From Catonia carolina (Eukaryota > Arthropoda > Insecta > Hemiptera > Achilidae): a stretch of DNA of 64,000 nt. Each line of letters starts with the position of its first letter. The stretch's first letter is position 1. This document shows, in pieces, positions 1 through 10,899 of this stretch. The stretch lies in the NCBI GenBank assembly GCA_035578175.1, contig JAQMRL010000010.1:35968784-36032783 (forward strand), written 5' to 3'. Both the position numbers and the translations under genes were made by a program. Under the pieces are notes generated by a model. The model searched no databases, had not been told where the DNA came from, and worked only from the letters and a program-made list of their open reading frames with translations.

Positions 1-793
1 TTACCACTGAGGGTGGATAAAATGGTAGAAGTTTTCAAGACTAATCAATTTTTATAAACTTACGTCTACAGGTTAACCTAGATCATAAGGTAAATTTAGA
101 ATACAGAAACATGAGGCTTGTTTGGTTTAACAATCGTTTTTAATTAAAAAATAATTCTTCTTAAACTATATAAAAATTACCACAAAATATTATTTTACAT
201 TTTAACAAAATTAAAGAATAATTGGTTTAAATATTGGGGTAAATATTTTTTTATCCCTAATGTGTGTACGTTGCAATCTGTTCAATTCAGAACAATAAGC
301 AACCCCATGACCCAATGAGATGAGAATGATATGTATGACGTGTAAATGAGGTGTAGTCTTGTACAGACTCAAGCCAACCATTCCTGAGAGAATATATAAA
401 ATTGAACCCTAACCATCAAAGTCCACCGGTAACCACTTTCTAGCATTCAAATCCGTATAAAAGTACTACCTTTACTCTAGTAACTAACTACCTTTACTAG
501 AATTTGAACCAGGAAACTTTGTCTCTGTAAATCAGCTGTTAAACAGCTTATTCTGGCGACGGTTTTACTTCTAGACCAACCCGGTGGGCCGGGCTAAACA
601 TAAATAAAAAAAGTTAAAATATTACCCAATAAAGTAAAATTGAAGCCAAAACAAAAAATAAAGTAAAAAATTATTCAAAAACAAAAAAAAATTATTGTTA
701 TAAAAAACAATATTTTAGTATTTACTGTTATGGAAAAGTAGGCCTACTAAAAATAGCTACACACATTTAAACTAGCTTTTATCGTATACTTAC
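1..793. other. Start of intron 1 of gene 0; no recognisable feature
   Basis: AT-rich sequence following the exon 1 donor of gene 0, in its transcription direction. I see no further exon, repeat with clear ends, or coding signal; the next exon must lie to the left of the window. Confidence 0.5.
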
Positions 794-973
794 TGTAATC
801 TCCATTATAGTGTAAATTTTGAATTCCACAATATTCTCAGTATTTTTTTCTAACAAAACTATCATCGAAATTTCATGTAAGTCCTTATCTGTGTTTTCAG
901 GTGTTGTTCCTTGACAGTTTACAAATTTTAGTAGATACATCACACCAAAAACAAGCATTGGTAATTTTGCCAT
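794..973 (-). CDS. Gene 0, exon 1 (partial gene): secreted truncated M1-aminopeptidase-like protein, diverged paralogue
   Basis: First coding exon of a gene that continues beyond the left end of the window. The ATG at 973 opens exactly 60 codons that end in phase 0 at a GTAAGT donor (788-793), the same exon length and phase as gene 1. The first 20 residues (MAKLPMLVFG, then VMYLLKFVNC) form a signal peptide matching MEKLPIFVF...INC of the other copies. The rest (for example HEISMIVLLE and IVEFKIYTI) aligns position by position with the YNIDMN...IVHFKATLSI segment of the paralogues, the first strands of the M1 N-terminal domain, but is clearly more diverged. An antisense SINE sits directly upstream in the leader. 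An in-frame ATG in that SINE (1087) would add 38 residues in front of the signal peptide. Later exons are not visible. Confidence 0.7.
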
Positions 974-1003
974 GTGTAAATTTCTCATTTCTGAAGATAC
1001 GTT

Positions 1004-1186
1004 TTTGCCGGCCGCATTGGCGCAGTTGGTAACGTGCTCGCCTCTCATCATGCGGTCTTGGGTTCGAATCCCATTCAGGCACGGCATATTTTCATACGTT
1101 ACAAAAAATCATTTCATCCTTCACCGTCTGCATTAGCAGTAATTGCACAACAGTCGGACGTTAAAAAAAAAAAAAAAAAAAAAAAA
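1004..1186 (+). mobile_element. tRNA-derived SINE with poly(A) tail and 12-bp target duplication
   Basis: The head (1007-1085) is tRNA-like, with an A-box (GGCGCAGTTGGTAAC) and a perfect B-box (GGTTCGAATCC). A short body ends CGTCTGCATTAGCAG...CAGTCGGACG, followed by about 24 A. The insertion is flanked by the perfect 12-bp duplication TGAAGATACGTT (992-1003 and 1187-1198), the signature of LINE-assisted insertion. It lies antisense in the leader of gene 0. The same body and tail motif recurs at 3812-3898 and at the 3' end of the intron 3 repeats. Confidence 0.9.
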
Positions 1187-1263
1187 TGAAGATACGTTCT
1201 GTACTAAGTCACCAATTTCACTGCCTGTGTTTGATTTTATGGTGAATGACTATAACTTCCGTG

Positions 1264-1273
1264 TCAATTTATA
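1264..1273 (-). promoter_or_regulatory. Probable TATA box of gene 0
   Basis: On the minus strand CTATAAATTGAC. The same TATAAATTGAC stands upstream of gene 3 and TATAAATT upstream of gene 2. Without the SINE insertion it lies about 105 nt before the ATG, comparable to the distance in genes 2 and 3. Confidence 0.5.
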
Positions 1274-1370
1274 GCGACACTCTTTGTTTTGTAGGCATTT
1301 TGTTTATTGCTCTGCATATGTTATGCCCATTACACATTTTTCATTGTATTCTGTAAATTTGGTTTTAATA

Positions 1371-1590
1371 TACAGGGTGTTTATAACTGAAATAGACACT
1401 TTCGGCAGCTTCTTAAACATCAAACTGGTGTATTTGAATATAGTACATGATATAGGTTTGTAGGGAATTTTTTAAAGTTTATGTTGGTATAACTGTTGCT
1501 ATCATTTTGTTGTTGGCTGCTGTTACAACGACCAGTCTAGCAAAATGGCCGCTACTCAAGTGCCGCTATTCTCCATAAGCGGTTTAAACA
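1371..1590. other. Intergenic segment with a mobile-element-like start
   Basis: Begins acagggtgtttataactg, a start often seen in degenerate insect transposon copies, and runs into the border of unit 1. No ORF or paired end is visible, so the assignment is weak. The spacer between gene 0 and gene 1 is only about 0.6 kb, far shorter than the roughly 8-11 kb between the other genes. Confidence 0.25.
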
Positions 1591-1904
1591 ATCATTGGAT
1601 GCAGTTTTGGGGTTCCAGATGTGTAACTTAATTTCACTTTGTAATACCCTGTATTGGATTGAAGGTTCATTTCTTAATATTCCCAAAAATATTTAATAAA
1701 TACTACACATATAATTTACATATTTTATTTATTTTATGGTACATTACAGAGAACGCTAATTTGTCATAGTAGATAAAAACAGAATATCAGAAAATCCATA
1801 CTATTACTGCATAATCATGAACCACTTAATTTTCATAGTATTTCATCTTATTTTTTATTTATCGGAAATAAATTTCTGTGGTGTAATGATTAATCATTTA
1901 CTTG

Positions 1905-1910
1905 TTTATT
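1905..1910 (-). other. Polyadenylation signal overlapping the stop codon of gene 1
   Basis: Minus strand GATGAATAAAC: the TAA stop lies inside AATAAA. The overlap is preserved at 22806-22811, 39537-39542 and 59199-59204 in genes 2-4. More AATAAA copies follow downstream, so the true cleavage site is not fixed by this alone. Confidence 0.45.
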
Positions 1911-4900
1911 CATCGATTAAAGATGACTTCCTGTTAACAGAACATTAATCACCTCAGTAGAATTATCAGATTTACATCCAATTCTAATATTACTATAAAC
2001 CTCTTTGTATAAAATGTAAAGACACTTAACTTTTCCCTAATAATTACTCATTAATGACTAGGCCTAGTTTAAATCTGAATGATAGTTTAATTTCCAGATC
2101 CGTTACGTTCATGTTACGTGCAACAGTTATGCACATTGGCTAAAATAGACGCTGAAGGCTGGTAGAATATATAAAAATGCTTGTTGAGAAAATATGGTAC
2201 TGATTACTCTGAGCTGCCCAAAATTAACCCTGGAGTTCTTAGAAGAGATAATATTATCCCTTTTTTGTGAATAGCGTATTTGCATTGGATACACCTATTT
2301 AGGAAACATTGGTAATCGTAACACATGCTGACGACACCAAAATTCTTGAATAAGGAAAGACCTCTGATGAAACTTCCAGGTTGGCGCAGAGACTTCTTTT
2401 ACTACTAGCCTAATATAGAACTGGATTACCCGTTCGCTTGTTAAAATAAAACCCAAACAAATCATCTCAAGTTACGTTCAAATTACAACGTTGAACTTGT
2501 CCACCTGTGATGTGAATAACGTTCGAATCCCCCAGGCGAGAATGGTGCGATATCTTGGCTCGAGGTTTTGACAGGCAACTAACTTAGAAGCATCATCTGG
2601 GTGCAAAATTTTTAAACCTTATCCACAACCAAACGCAACTCTTCTGCTTAATAAACCCTCGATAAAAATGAAATTCCGTTGCAATATTTTAATATAGAAA
2701 CACCTTTTGAAAGCACTCTTGACTTATTGTGTCCAGCTTTTTGGAGTAGCGGCAGAAAGTTATTTAAGTCGATGCAGGCTTTACAATCAAAGGTTTTAAC
2801 AATTGCTTTTGACACTCTTTTATGTAACCATTAAAACTCATCTCGACGGTATAAAAAATCCGCCAGTAAAGAGCTACCTTAACGCGTACGTTAGTATGGA
2901 ACCCGTCTTCTATTGGGAATTTTGTGATCAACTAGATGACCATCCAAAGCAACTAATCTCTGACCTAGCTACAAGGAACTTCCTAACGATGCGAGGTCTA
3001 AAGTGAAAATGGAGCGGAGACATCTTGGTTTGAATAACGGACAACAACCGCTTTATAAACGGAGAATGTACCACTTGGTACCTTTACTCCTAAAAGTAAA
3101 CTACCCCACCACCCGTTAAATTTAATTTAATATACGGAAAAAAGCCAGCTTAATAAGTAACGTGAAAAAATTTATAGACAAAAAAAAACATTTTTAGGTC
3201 GACTTCGTAGGTTTACGTAAAATCAACGAAACTAGTTGGCACTGAATCTTTTGTTATGTTATCACTTTAAAAATGTAATATTTTTTTCTCGAATTAGTTA
3301 AAGAAAGTAATTTGTGATTGATTAGCTTTTTGTTACAAGTATAATTGAGGTCTGTGTAAAAATTTGTAATTTTAAACGACATAAAAATCGTGTATCTATT
3401 TCAAATACAGTCGACTAAGTCATCTGCTGTAAACCTTTTACAATGGTCGATTTGCAATTTGTAAAACGATCTGCGAATCATTTCAACGTAATCAGTGTTG
3501 GTTTGAATAAATTTCGTTTTACTTTACTTAAAGACGTATGAATTTTATGTTTATTATCAACTCTCTAGCGAATAACCGTTCAAAGTTTAAAGCGTACATA
3601 ACACGGTCTAAAAAAATTTGGTTCTGTATGTGAGACAATTTTAAACGATGTTTAATATATAAAAATATATTGTGGCAATATCTAAAAGGAGTGTTGGAAA
3701 GAGTTTATAGATGTGTGAATGTGAATAATAATAGTTAATAAGTTGGGTGATTTCCAGGAAATGTTTAGAATTATGGTGTATAAATATATAGGTATAGTAT
3801 AAGTATGGTTGGTGAAAGATGAAATGATTTTTGTAACGTATGAAAATATGCCGTGCCTGAATGGGATTCGAACCCAAGACCACATGATGAGAGGCGAGAA
3901 GACAAATGAAAGACGTTTTATATTACGTTATTCTAGAATTTCTGTTAAGTTAGGTATTCATGCTCAAGCCGGTTTCGTTTGGCAGTCAGTCTTGACGTCT
4001 CAGCAAGGAATTGTGTACTGTGTCTCAGTGTAAGTATCGGAAAAGGTTTGTAAACATCTTTTAATGGGCTATAAGTAGGTTTTAGTTAGCCTACATGAAG
4101 TGTGAAATAATCCAGAACCTAGTTAAGTTCATTATATGTCATTAATTATAATAAGTTTATCGTTTATAATAATGATAATATTGTAACTTATAAGGTGATT
4201 GAAGTTTGACTTTATTTGTTATGATAGTGTGTTACTTTAATACTTATAATGTTATTAGTTTGATAATTATTTATTTTACCCAGATCCCGAAACGGACCTT
4301 AGCAATAAGTGGTACAATTTTTTTTTTCTTCTTTTTTTGTCAAAAACTAACAACTTGACTCTTTTAATTTTTGTTACATCTACTTTACAAGTAATTTAAA
4401 CATAATATTTACCATATGAAAATAATTCCAGGATAAATTATAGGATACTGAAATTGGGCCCCAAGGTCTCTAGGTACAACAACAATTTGCGGGGACGTGA
4501 AAATTTGTGACCAGTTGTTTCTAGTATACATCTGTTGGTAGAGTGCTCCAATCTGTTTCACTTTATTACCAGTTGAAGAAGGATATAAACTTGGTATTAC
4601 ATTCTTGGCACCAATTGCAAAGATTAAATCTTTAAGTTTTAATTTGGAAGTGACGTGTAATAATGTGTTGAGGTCTCCGGTTCTTCTAAAAGAAAATTAA
4701 AATAAAATAAATATGTAGCGTAAAGTTATATTACGATTTATTACAATATAGTTTCTCGAGTTCCACGTAAGACATAAAAATGCTGCCCTCTTAGTGTAAT
4801 GAACTTATTCATTACGTCAGAGTTATTAATTGCAAAGGGTTGAATATTACTTGCCAACATTCTACCAGAATCACAAGACTGAGCGCACCTTCTTCTATCT

Positions 4901-7900
4901 GGTGTTATTTTCATCAAGAACAAGTTTAATTTTGGTCGACATAAGGTTTTTTGATTTTGTATATTTCTTTATAGTACATCTAATATTTTGGTTCTTTTCA
5001 TTTCTATAGTTAAAAATAGAAACAAATGTTTCAAATTATAACAAATTTATACACTTTTTCTGTGTTGAAGTAAATATATTACTGTCCATGTATTGAACAG
5101 ATTTGGTTGACGTCTGCTTCTATTGTCATTTTATTAATAGGTGAACGTAATAAACGTGCCTCATGACTTTCATAAAAGTCCCACAAGCAAGTAAAATTAA
5201 ACTTGTGGATGGTATCTGTACCTGTCTAATGGCAATCAATTAGCCTACTCAAAAATATGACGAAAAGACGAATTTATCCGTCCGCTTGACAGTTCAGTCA
5301 ATTTATAATTCAGATAATGCATTCTTGTGCATCAAATCCGAAACCAATAAAAAGAAAAAGTGTTTCAATTACAGGATAAAAAGAATTTTTTAGAACGTAA
5401 AATGAAGCAATGACAACTTTAAACACATGTATCAGGTTTTATTCATTACATGAATTACTCATTCAACCCTGAAACAAAACATCTGTTAGTGGGTAATTTT
5501 CAATCGTGTCACTATCCATTTATTGTATATATTTTTTTTTGTATTTCGTCTGACTGTTTTGCCATTCCTGCTAATGCAGACGGTATTTGTTTTTAGAGAT
5601 AATACTTAAAATATTTTTATTAGACTTTTTTTACTTTCTTTATCGCTGTATGAATATATTGGGAATGAAAGTACCTATTTGTTCATGTCTAATTTTTGAA
5701 ATTGTGTTTTCACCGGAATTACCGTTTTCAGGCCCCTGAACCAAAAAACACATAGTTTTAGCGAATAATCTGGGTCTCTGTGTGAGTGCGTGAACAAAAA
5801 TTCTCAACATATTCCGTTCTTGGGATATCCTACAAACTTGATAGTTAGAACATAAGTTGGGTAGTCTACTCATAAGGAACCCGACTGAGCATTTCCATCG
5901 ATATTGCTCAACGGGAAGTAGTTGGTTATTGGGGTAATCTTTATCTTTCTTGTGATTTTCTCAAAACGGCTCCTACGATTTTTTAAAAATCTTTGTACTA
6001 ACTACATATTAATTTTTACACGAAAGAGTAATTTTTTTTTTGGTTTAAAAAACGAAAGAGTAAGCGTCATCTAAAATTCTTTTAAAGGTTGTGCTCTCTC
6101 TTTCTAAAGGCTGAGTTCTCGTAGTAAAAACTGGTTAAACCAAGACTGCAGCCGCAATATGTATTTTAAGGCAAAAGTTTCTAGACTATTATACGTAATT
6201 AAAGTTGTAGGAAATAGAAAACCAACAATTTTTAATTTATAATTTTTTTATAACGTTTAGTTTAACGTCAATTATTGATTTTCTGTTTTTTGCTCATTAA
6301 ATTCGGTAGAATGTGCGACCTTTAACACTCAACTGGTATCATCATTTTTTGTGACATAACTGGTATCAGCGGTCTGACAGACCTCCAAATTTGTTTTTTT
6401 TTAAGTTCTTCATACTCATTTAATTAATTTGTTTTAATATTAAACTTATAAAACCATGTATAATCGAAGATGTAAATGTAAAATACTTAGCATAAATGCA
6501 AAATTACTATTTAAAAAAGTAAAAAACGAACACTAAGCATTTTTTTGACTTTTACTTCCATTTTGAACAGAACAATAAAATTTTTGGGCCCTAGAAACAT
6601 TCTGTGGTCTAATAATTATAAATAAATAAGTATTTAATATGATAAAGACAAATTTATTTACAAAATTATGATGTACAACTTACATTTTGGTTCCGAGTTT
6701 TGCTATTTATGTCTATTGTTGGGCAGTACACTCTGACAAACATTTATTAAAATTTATTCGTTCTTTTTACTTTTTGATTATTTACAATAAAATTTAAAGA
6801 TTTTTATGTTAATAAAAATTCACATCATTAACACGTACAACTTGTTTACGTGATGGATCTAGTTGTGTTGAAGCCGCTTCAGAAATTTTAAATGTATCAT
6901 CCATAATGAAAATTTTATAAAATTACATATGAAAATATTTTATAATAGTACTAAACAAAGAAATGATGTATGAAAAATTATTGTATATTCATTAAAACTT
7001 TAAACAATCCATGTACTACTTGGTTTTAAAGTCGTCAAAAAGTTACACAACTGGTATCATAGGTCCAGGAGACCGCCAGTAGAAAACAAAATACAAATAA
7101 CTCGCAACTTGTTAGCTCGTACCGAAAACGATCTTGATCACGCATAGTTCAAACAACAGTTGAAAGGTATACAAAATATACGTGATGTCGGGCCATTGGG
7201 AGGGAAGTGTTGGAGGGGTAAAAAATGACAGCGGTCTCACAGACCGCATGATACCAGTTGAGGGTTAAGATTGCAGCACGCCAACCACTAGACCACGGAG
7301 GCGGCCAAAAAAATGCCAGACCTGACCGGGCATTGATAGAACACCGTTTTAAAATCCAGATACTCTGGCCATCGGGCTGGCTTTAAATATTTTGTTGTAT
7401 AAGGCATTGTGAATTTATTGATTAATCGTTCGGCTCATTCAGTTGTCCTGTATTAGTGCAATAAAAATACCCAAACAATATTCAGATAGGAACTTTTTCT
7501 GACTAATGTAACGAGAAAAGTTGTTTTTTCTCAGATTACATAAAAATATACTTTTCATATTTCGTTTAATTTGTGAACTTACGATTGTTTTGCTGGTTGT
7601 TTTTCCTTCGTATTACTAACTCCTGTTAAATTCAAGTTGCTTCTGATATTTAGTGTAGTATTTACTTCCTGATCTATTTCAAAACAAGGTATCAGGTAGC
7701 CAACATGACAGTTGCGAAAATCACTTATGGCAATTACGCTGTGGAAAAACATACATTTTAGTTTCTTTTTTTCTATTTAAGTATTATGTTTACCGTCTAC
7801 GTTGTAAAGTAGTCAGCGTAATGTAATACAAATCGAAAGTTCCGCGTTAGATTGCCAGATAAGATTTGGAAATTACCTAACCCCACTGTCCCATAACCAA

Positions 7901-10703
7901 CAGAGTTAATATGTTGATGCGCAGTGAAAGCTAAAAAAATAAATAATGTAAAGTTATGTACCCACAAATAACTTGGATGCTAAGCAAACAAACAAACAAA
8001 AAACTGTCATGTCTGTGACAAAAACAACATCTATGACTCTAATGGTATTTAGATCAGATAAATAATCATGTGCTGAAGATTCAGGTATGAACTTCATTTC
8101 ATAACATTTCAAATCACTCAACGTAGTAGTGTTCAGAATGTCAAAATTATCAGAGGAAAATGGCAATATAATTTACATGTAGACCATTGCATTTACATTT
8201 AACAAATTGTCAAATGGCATTTAATGTGAAATGCATCGTGAAGTTCTTGAACAATTCTCTCAAGTAATTTTTAACCGTTCCAAATTGAGGCTTGGCGAGA
8301 TTAATCGTGGTGCATAAGTTAGGGACAGCCTATCGGAGGCATCCAGAGATTAGGTCATAAACATTTTTCTGTACAAAAAATTATATTTGCTTTAACTATG
8401 AGAATATCGGGATTTTAATTTTTAACCATCATTGTGTGGTAAGATTCCTAGCAAATAAAAAATTAGAATTTTTGTGTAGATGAGCAATTGGAAATAAGAA
8501 TTTATCGTAATTTGTTTTTCCTCAAAAAAGGAACATAAGAAAAATATGCATACAAGTATATATGTATTTTAATGGCAGTGATATTTTATATTGTGATGAA
8601 TAAAGATGCAATTATTATTAAAATTAAATATAGTACATCAATTTACTTTATCCGATTTAAAAAATATTTAGGATTAGATATTGTCGTAATTCCTGTGGAA
8701 CGTCTATCATCTCATCTTTTCTATCTTCTTTTCGAACCCTGAAGGATGTTATATAAACAGTCGGCTCCTCTCGGCTAGTTCCAGTTGAAACTCGGTTATG
8801 AATAAAGAAAGTGCAGTTAAGAATTAATGACGGTTAACCACAGGATCTTTGAGTTTTCAGTCTATCAATCAGTTAATCATTGTGGAGGTGACCATACACT
8901 GTTGTTTCAGTACTCTTAACTGATACTTAAACTATTTTTACACAGAAGTAAAAGAAAAACTTTTTCTATTCACAGAAGGCCTATCTAATGTGAAAAATAT
9001 AACAGTAGTATATTTTGGCATAAAATATTTACTATTACTAATTTTGTCCATCACTTTTCTAGAATTGTAAACTTAATGAAATCGGTACAAAGTCGACACA
9101 AACGTTGAAGACCAGTTACAAAAGATTTTTTACACTCCTATTAATTTTTACAGTTCAATTTTCGTTATTAGGAGTAGAAATATTTAGTTTTACTTACTTC
9201 TCACTAGCCACTAGAAATGCTGGATTCCATTGATTTTGGGATTCGTAGGTTATTTTGAGTAAATACTCGTGTTTTCTTTTTAAACTGTTCCTCAGTTTAA
9301 TTCGGTACCTGGATGGTTTTATTAAATTAGATGTACTCCTAATCTCTTTTATTTTTTTCTTCGTGTAACTACTTAACGAAACTATTTCTACTCCAGTTAT
9401 TTTTATAAAATTCCAATAAGCGTTAAGTAGTACTTTGCGAACGTTTTTTAAGCATATTAACTGAAAAAAAAATTAATTTTAAAATTTTTACAAACGGTAT
9501 TACAATCCAGTTGGATTATCTGCTAAACAAATTCTTTATCTGACTAAGCCTCTTACACCCCGTGTTCCAGAATGGGTTATTATGCACTGTTTTAGTTTTT
9601 CCTCTCAAAACTTGTGATACTGCAATATGTTCGTTCTGCTCTCCTGAACAGTGTTAATTTGGATTAGCTATACTTTTTTCACAAGTTTGGTTTGCGCTTA
9701 TCACTAGGCACCCAATTAACTAGCATCTTTTGAACTACTTCAAAGCAGAAACATATCTGTATTTGTACTACATCCTAAGAGGAGAGTAATGCTCGTACAG
9801 GTTCACAGGCGGTTGACTTTAGTAAAAGGTATATTGGTAGCATTAACATAATTAAAGATTCAGCATCAAATAAATGCAGGTTATGAGTTTCTCGTGTAAA
9901 ATGTTATGCTGCTAGTCAATCGATATCATGAACTTCTAAACGACATTCAATATACACAATATAGGTAACGTTTAAACATTAATAACCGACCGTATTTATT
10001 TGAGAATTCGTTGAATAGAATTCAGAAGCTACATAAATTAGTTCTTCCACGTTCTAAAAGAGCGATTGGGTGGCGGCAATTCTGATTAAAAACGTAAAAA
10101 ATATGGTCTACTCAATGAGTAAATGGAGGACGCTAACGCACTCTATTGCGGTAATACTGACTTTAGTTAATAATTATTTTTGAATAAAGAATGGGCTTTC
10201 GATTCACAGTTAAATCTGCCATTTATATTTACTCATTTGCATCGTCCTTCATTCTTTCAATTTGCAAAACAGGATGACAGATAGGAAACCACTATCTCAA
10301 TTGTTCTTAAGATCAAGAAATTATGTTGTTTAATGATAAACTACAGGTCAATGCATGTTAAAACTATGTGATACAAATTCACTTCTTAAAAGAGGTATTT
10401 ACCCACCTCAGACCACATCTATCGTTTCGACTACAGAGGTTATTTTTGACATATATTGTGTAAGTCATTGTTATAGATCAGTCACATTTAATTAAACTAT
10501 CATAACTTCTACAGCCTACTTACATGTATACTCAATGTAGCTTTGAAATGAACAATTCCTTCCTTATTATCCAAATTAGTAATATTCATATCAATATTAT
10601 AGAACGTCGGTTTTAGTTCATTAGATGTTGTTATAGTACTCCTACAGTTTATAAATGCTAGCAGATTTATTACAAAAAAAACAAAAATCGGCAATTTTTC
10701 CAT
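1906..10703 (-). CDS. Gene 1: five-exon secreted, truncated M1-aminopeptidase-like protein (298 aa)
   Basis: Joined exons: 10524-10703 (60 codons, phase 0), 9198-9460, 7583-7738, 4413-4685, 1906-1930. Every intron has GT/AG ends (GTAAGT donors; GTAAAT after exon 4) and all phases match, giving 897 nt. Residues 1-20 are a signal peptide ending FINC. Then follow LKPTFYNIDM (30-39), KVLLNA, YRIKL, HEYLLKI, LIPCFEID (163-170, family PCFDEP), LTGVSN (family ALSN), LIFAIG, SPQIVVVP, GAQFQY (275-280, in place of GAMENW) and the end ESSLIDE-like KSSLIDE. This is the order of the M1 peptidase N-terminal beta-domain. The protein stops before HEXXH, so no zinc site exists. N-glycosylation sequons (NIT, NTT, NLT, NWS) fit secretion. 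Exon 2 has no Met and is invisible to simple ORF searches. Probably a pseudoenzyme; its role is unknown. Confidence 0.85.
2090..3125 (+). mobile_element. Degraded Jockey-like non-LTR retrotransposon (unit 1, intron 4)
   Basis: Conceptual translation with many stops and frameshifts still shows reverse-transcriptase landmarks in order: ADD (2327-2335), a KSSQVTF-like stretch near 2460-2480, RYLG near 2548-2560, and LTYCVQLFG at 2719-2745. These are typical of the palm and thumb region of Jockey-clade ORF2. The small ORF at 2803-3006 lies inside it. Homologous remnants occur at the same place in all units, so it predates the duplications. Confidence 0.7.
3671..4316 (+). mobile_element. Solo LTR, family A (unit 1, intron 4)
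   Basis: Starts TGTGGCAATATC and ends AAGTGGTACA, preceded by ATAT and followed by ATTT (decayed 4-bp target duplication). Orthologous to the LTRs in units 2-4. The middle is replaced by an antisense SINE fragment (3812-3898). Confidence 0.75.
3812..3898 (-). mobile_element. SINE fragment lacking both ends, inside the unit 1 LTR
   Basis: Antisense copy of the 1004-1186 SINE from its CTCGCCTCTCATC segment to the TTCATC...TTCACC segment, including the B-box. It lacks the 5' tRNA end, the 3' tail, the poly(A) and a target duplication. It replaces, rather than interrupts, LTR sequence that is still present in units 2 and 4. Confidence 0.75.
5530..7400 (-). repeat. tRNA-headed composite repeat in intron 3 (unit 1), interrupted by a MITE
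   Basis: On the minus strand it opens with two tRNA-like promoter segments (CCCGATGGCCAGAG, then CCTCCGTGGTCTAGTGG), continues through an AT-rich body, and ends with the CGTCTGCATTAGCAG...CAGTCAGACG tail motif shared with the SINE at 1004. Copies lie at equivalent places in the other units. It is interrupted here by the TTAA-flanked insertion at 6326-7264. That both ends belong to one element is inferred. Confidence 0.5.
6326..7264. mobile_element. piggyBac-like MITE, TTAA target duplication (unit 1 only)
   Basis: Flanked by TTAA at 6322-6325 and 7265-7268. Units 2-4 show the uninterrupted site (GACCTTTAAGATTGCAG in unit 4). Terminal inverted repeats: CACTCAACTGGTATCAT at the left, and CCCTCAACTGGTATCAT as the reverse complement of the right end. 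ACTGGTATCA and the palindrome-like GGTCTGACAGACC recur just inside both ends. No transposase ORF was found. Confidence 0.85.
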
Positions 10704-10826
10704 GTAAAACTATGAAATTATAATTTTTTGTACGAATATTTCTCTTCTCTTGTAATAAGCACTCAGTTAAGTTGACTGAATCTTCTGCGCCTGTATAGTT
10801 TTGTGGTAAATAACTAAAAATTACCA

Positions 10827-10836
10827 CTTAATTAAA
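10827..10836 (-). promoter_or_regulatory. Position of the TATA-like element of gene 1 (degenerate)
   Basis: Where genes 2 and 3 have TATAAATT, gene 1 reads TTTAATTAAG on the minus strand, followed by the conserved AATTTTTAGTTATT. The core promoter may be weakened, or another start may be used. Confidence 0.3.
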
Positions 10837-10899
10837 GAAGCAGATACTGTAAATTGTGTTGAAATAATGGAAGTTGTTATGAATACGTTAGCCAATCAT

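Noticed and set aside
1007..1085. tRNA gene with good A- and B-boxes
   Set aside because: Followed by a SINE body, poly(A) and a perfect target duplication, and the anticodon stem does not pair convincingly; it is the head of a SINE.
2803..3006. 67-codon + ORF
   Set aside because: Inside the degraded Jockey reverse-transcriptase remnant and not kept open in the other units.
4741..4923. Additional coding exon between exons 3 and 4 of gene 1 (ORF containing RMLASNIQPFAI, which loosely resembles the M1 MSTYLLAF segment)
   Set aside because: The frame is broken by indels in units 3 and 4, and the only possible donor would leave a phase that does not fit exon 4. Exon 3 joins exon 4 directly with matching phase, and exon 4 already supplies the equivalent LIFAIG segment.
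5640..5873. 77-codon minus-strand ORF similar to the one at 62008-62250
   Set aside because: Lies in the tRNA-headed intron 3 repeat; the frame is destroyed by small indels in units 2 and 3, so similarity reflects duplication, not coding.
7954..8166. Possible exon in intron 2 (conserved between units)
   Set aside because: No good acceptor or donor, frame lost in unit 2, and exon 2 to exon 3 phases already fit without it.
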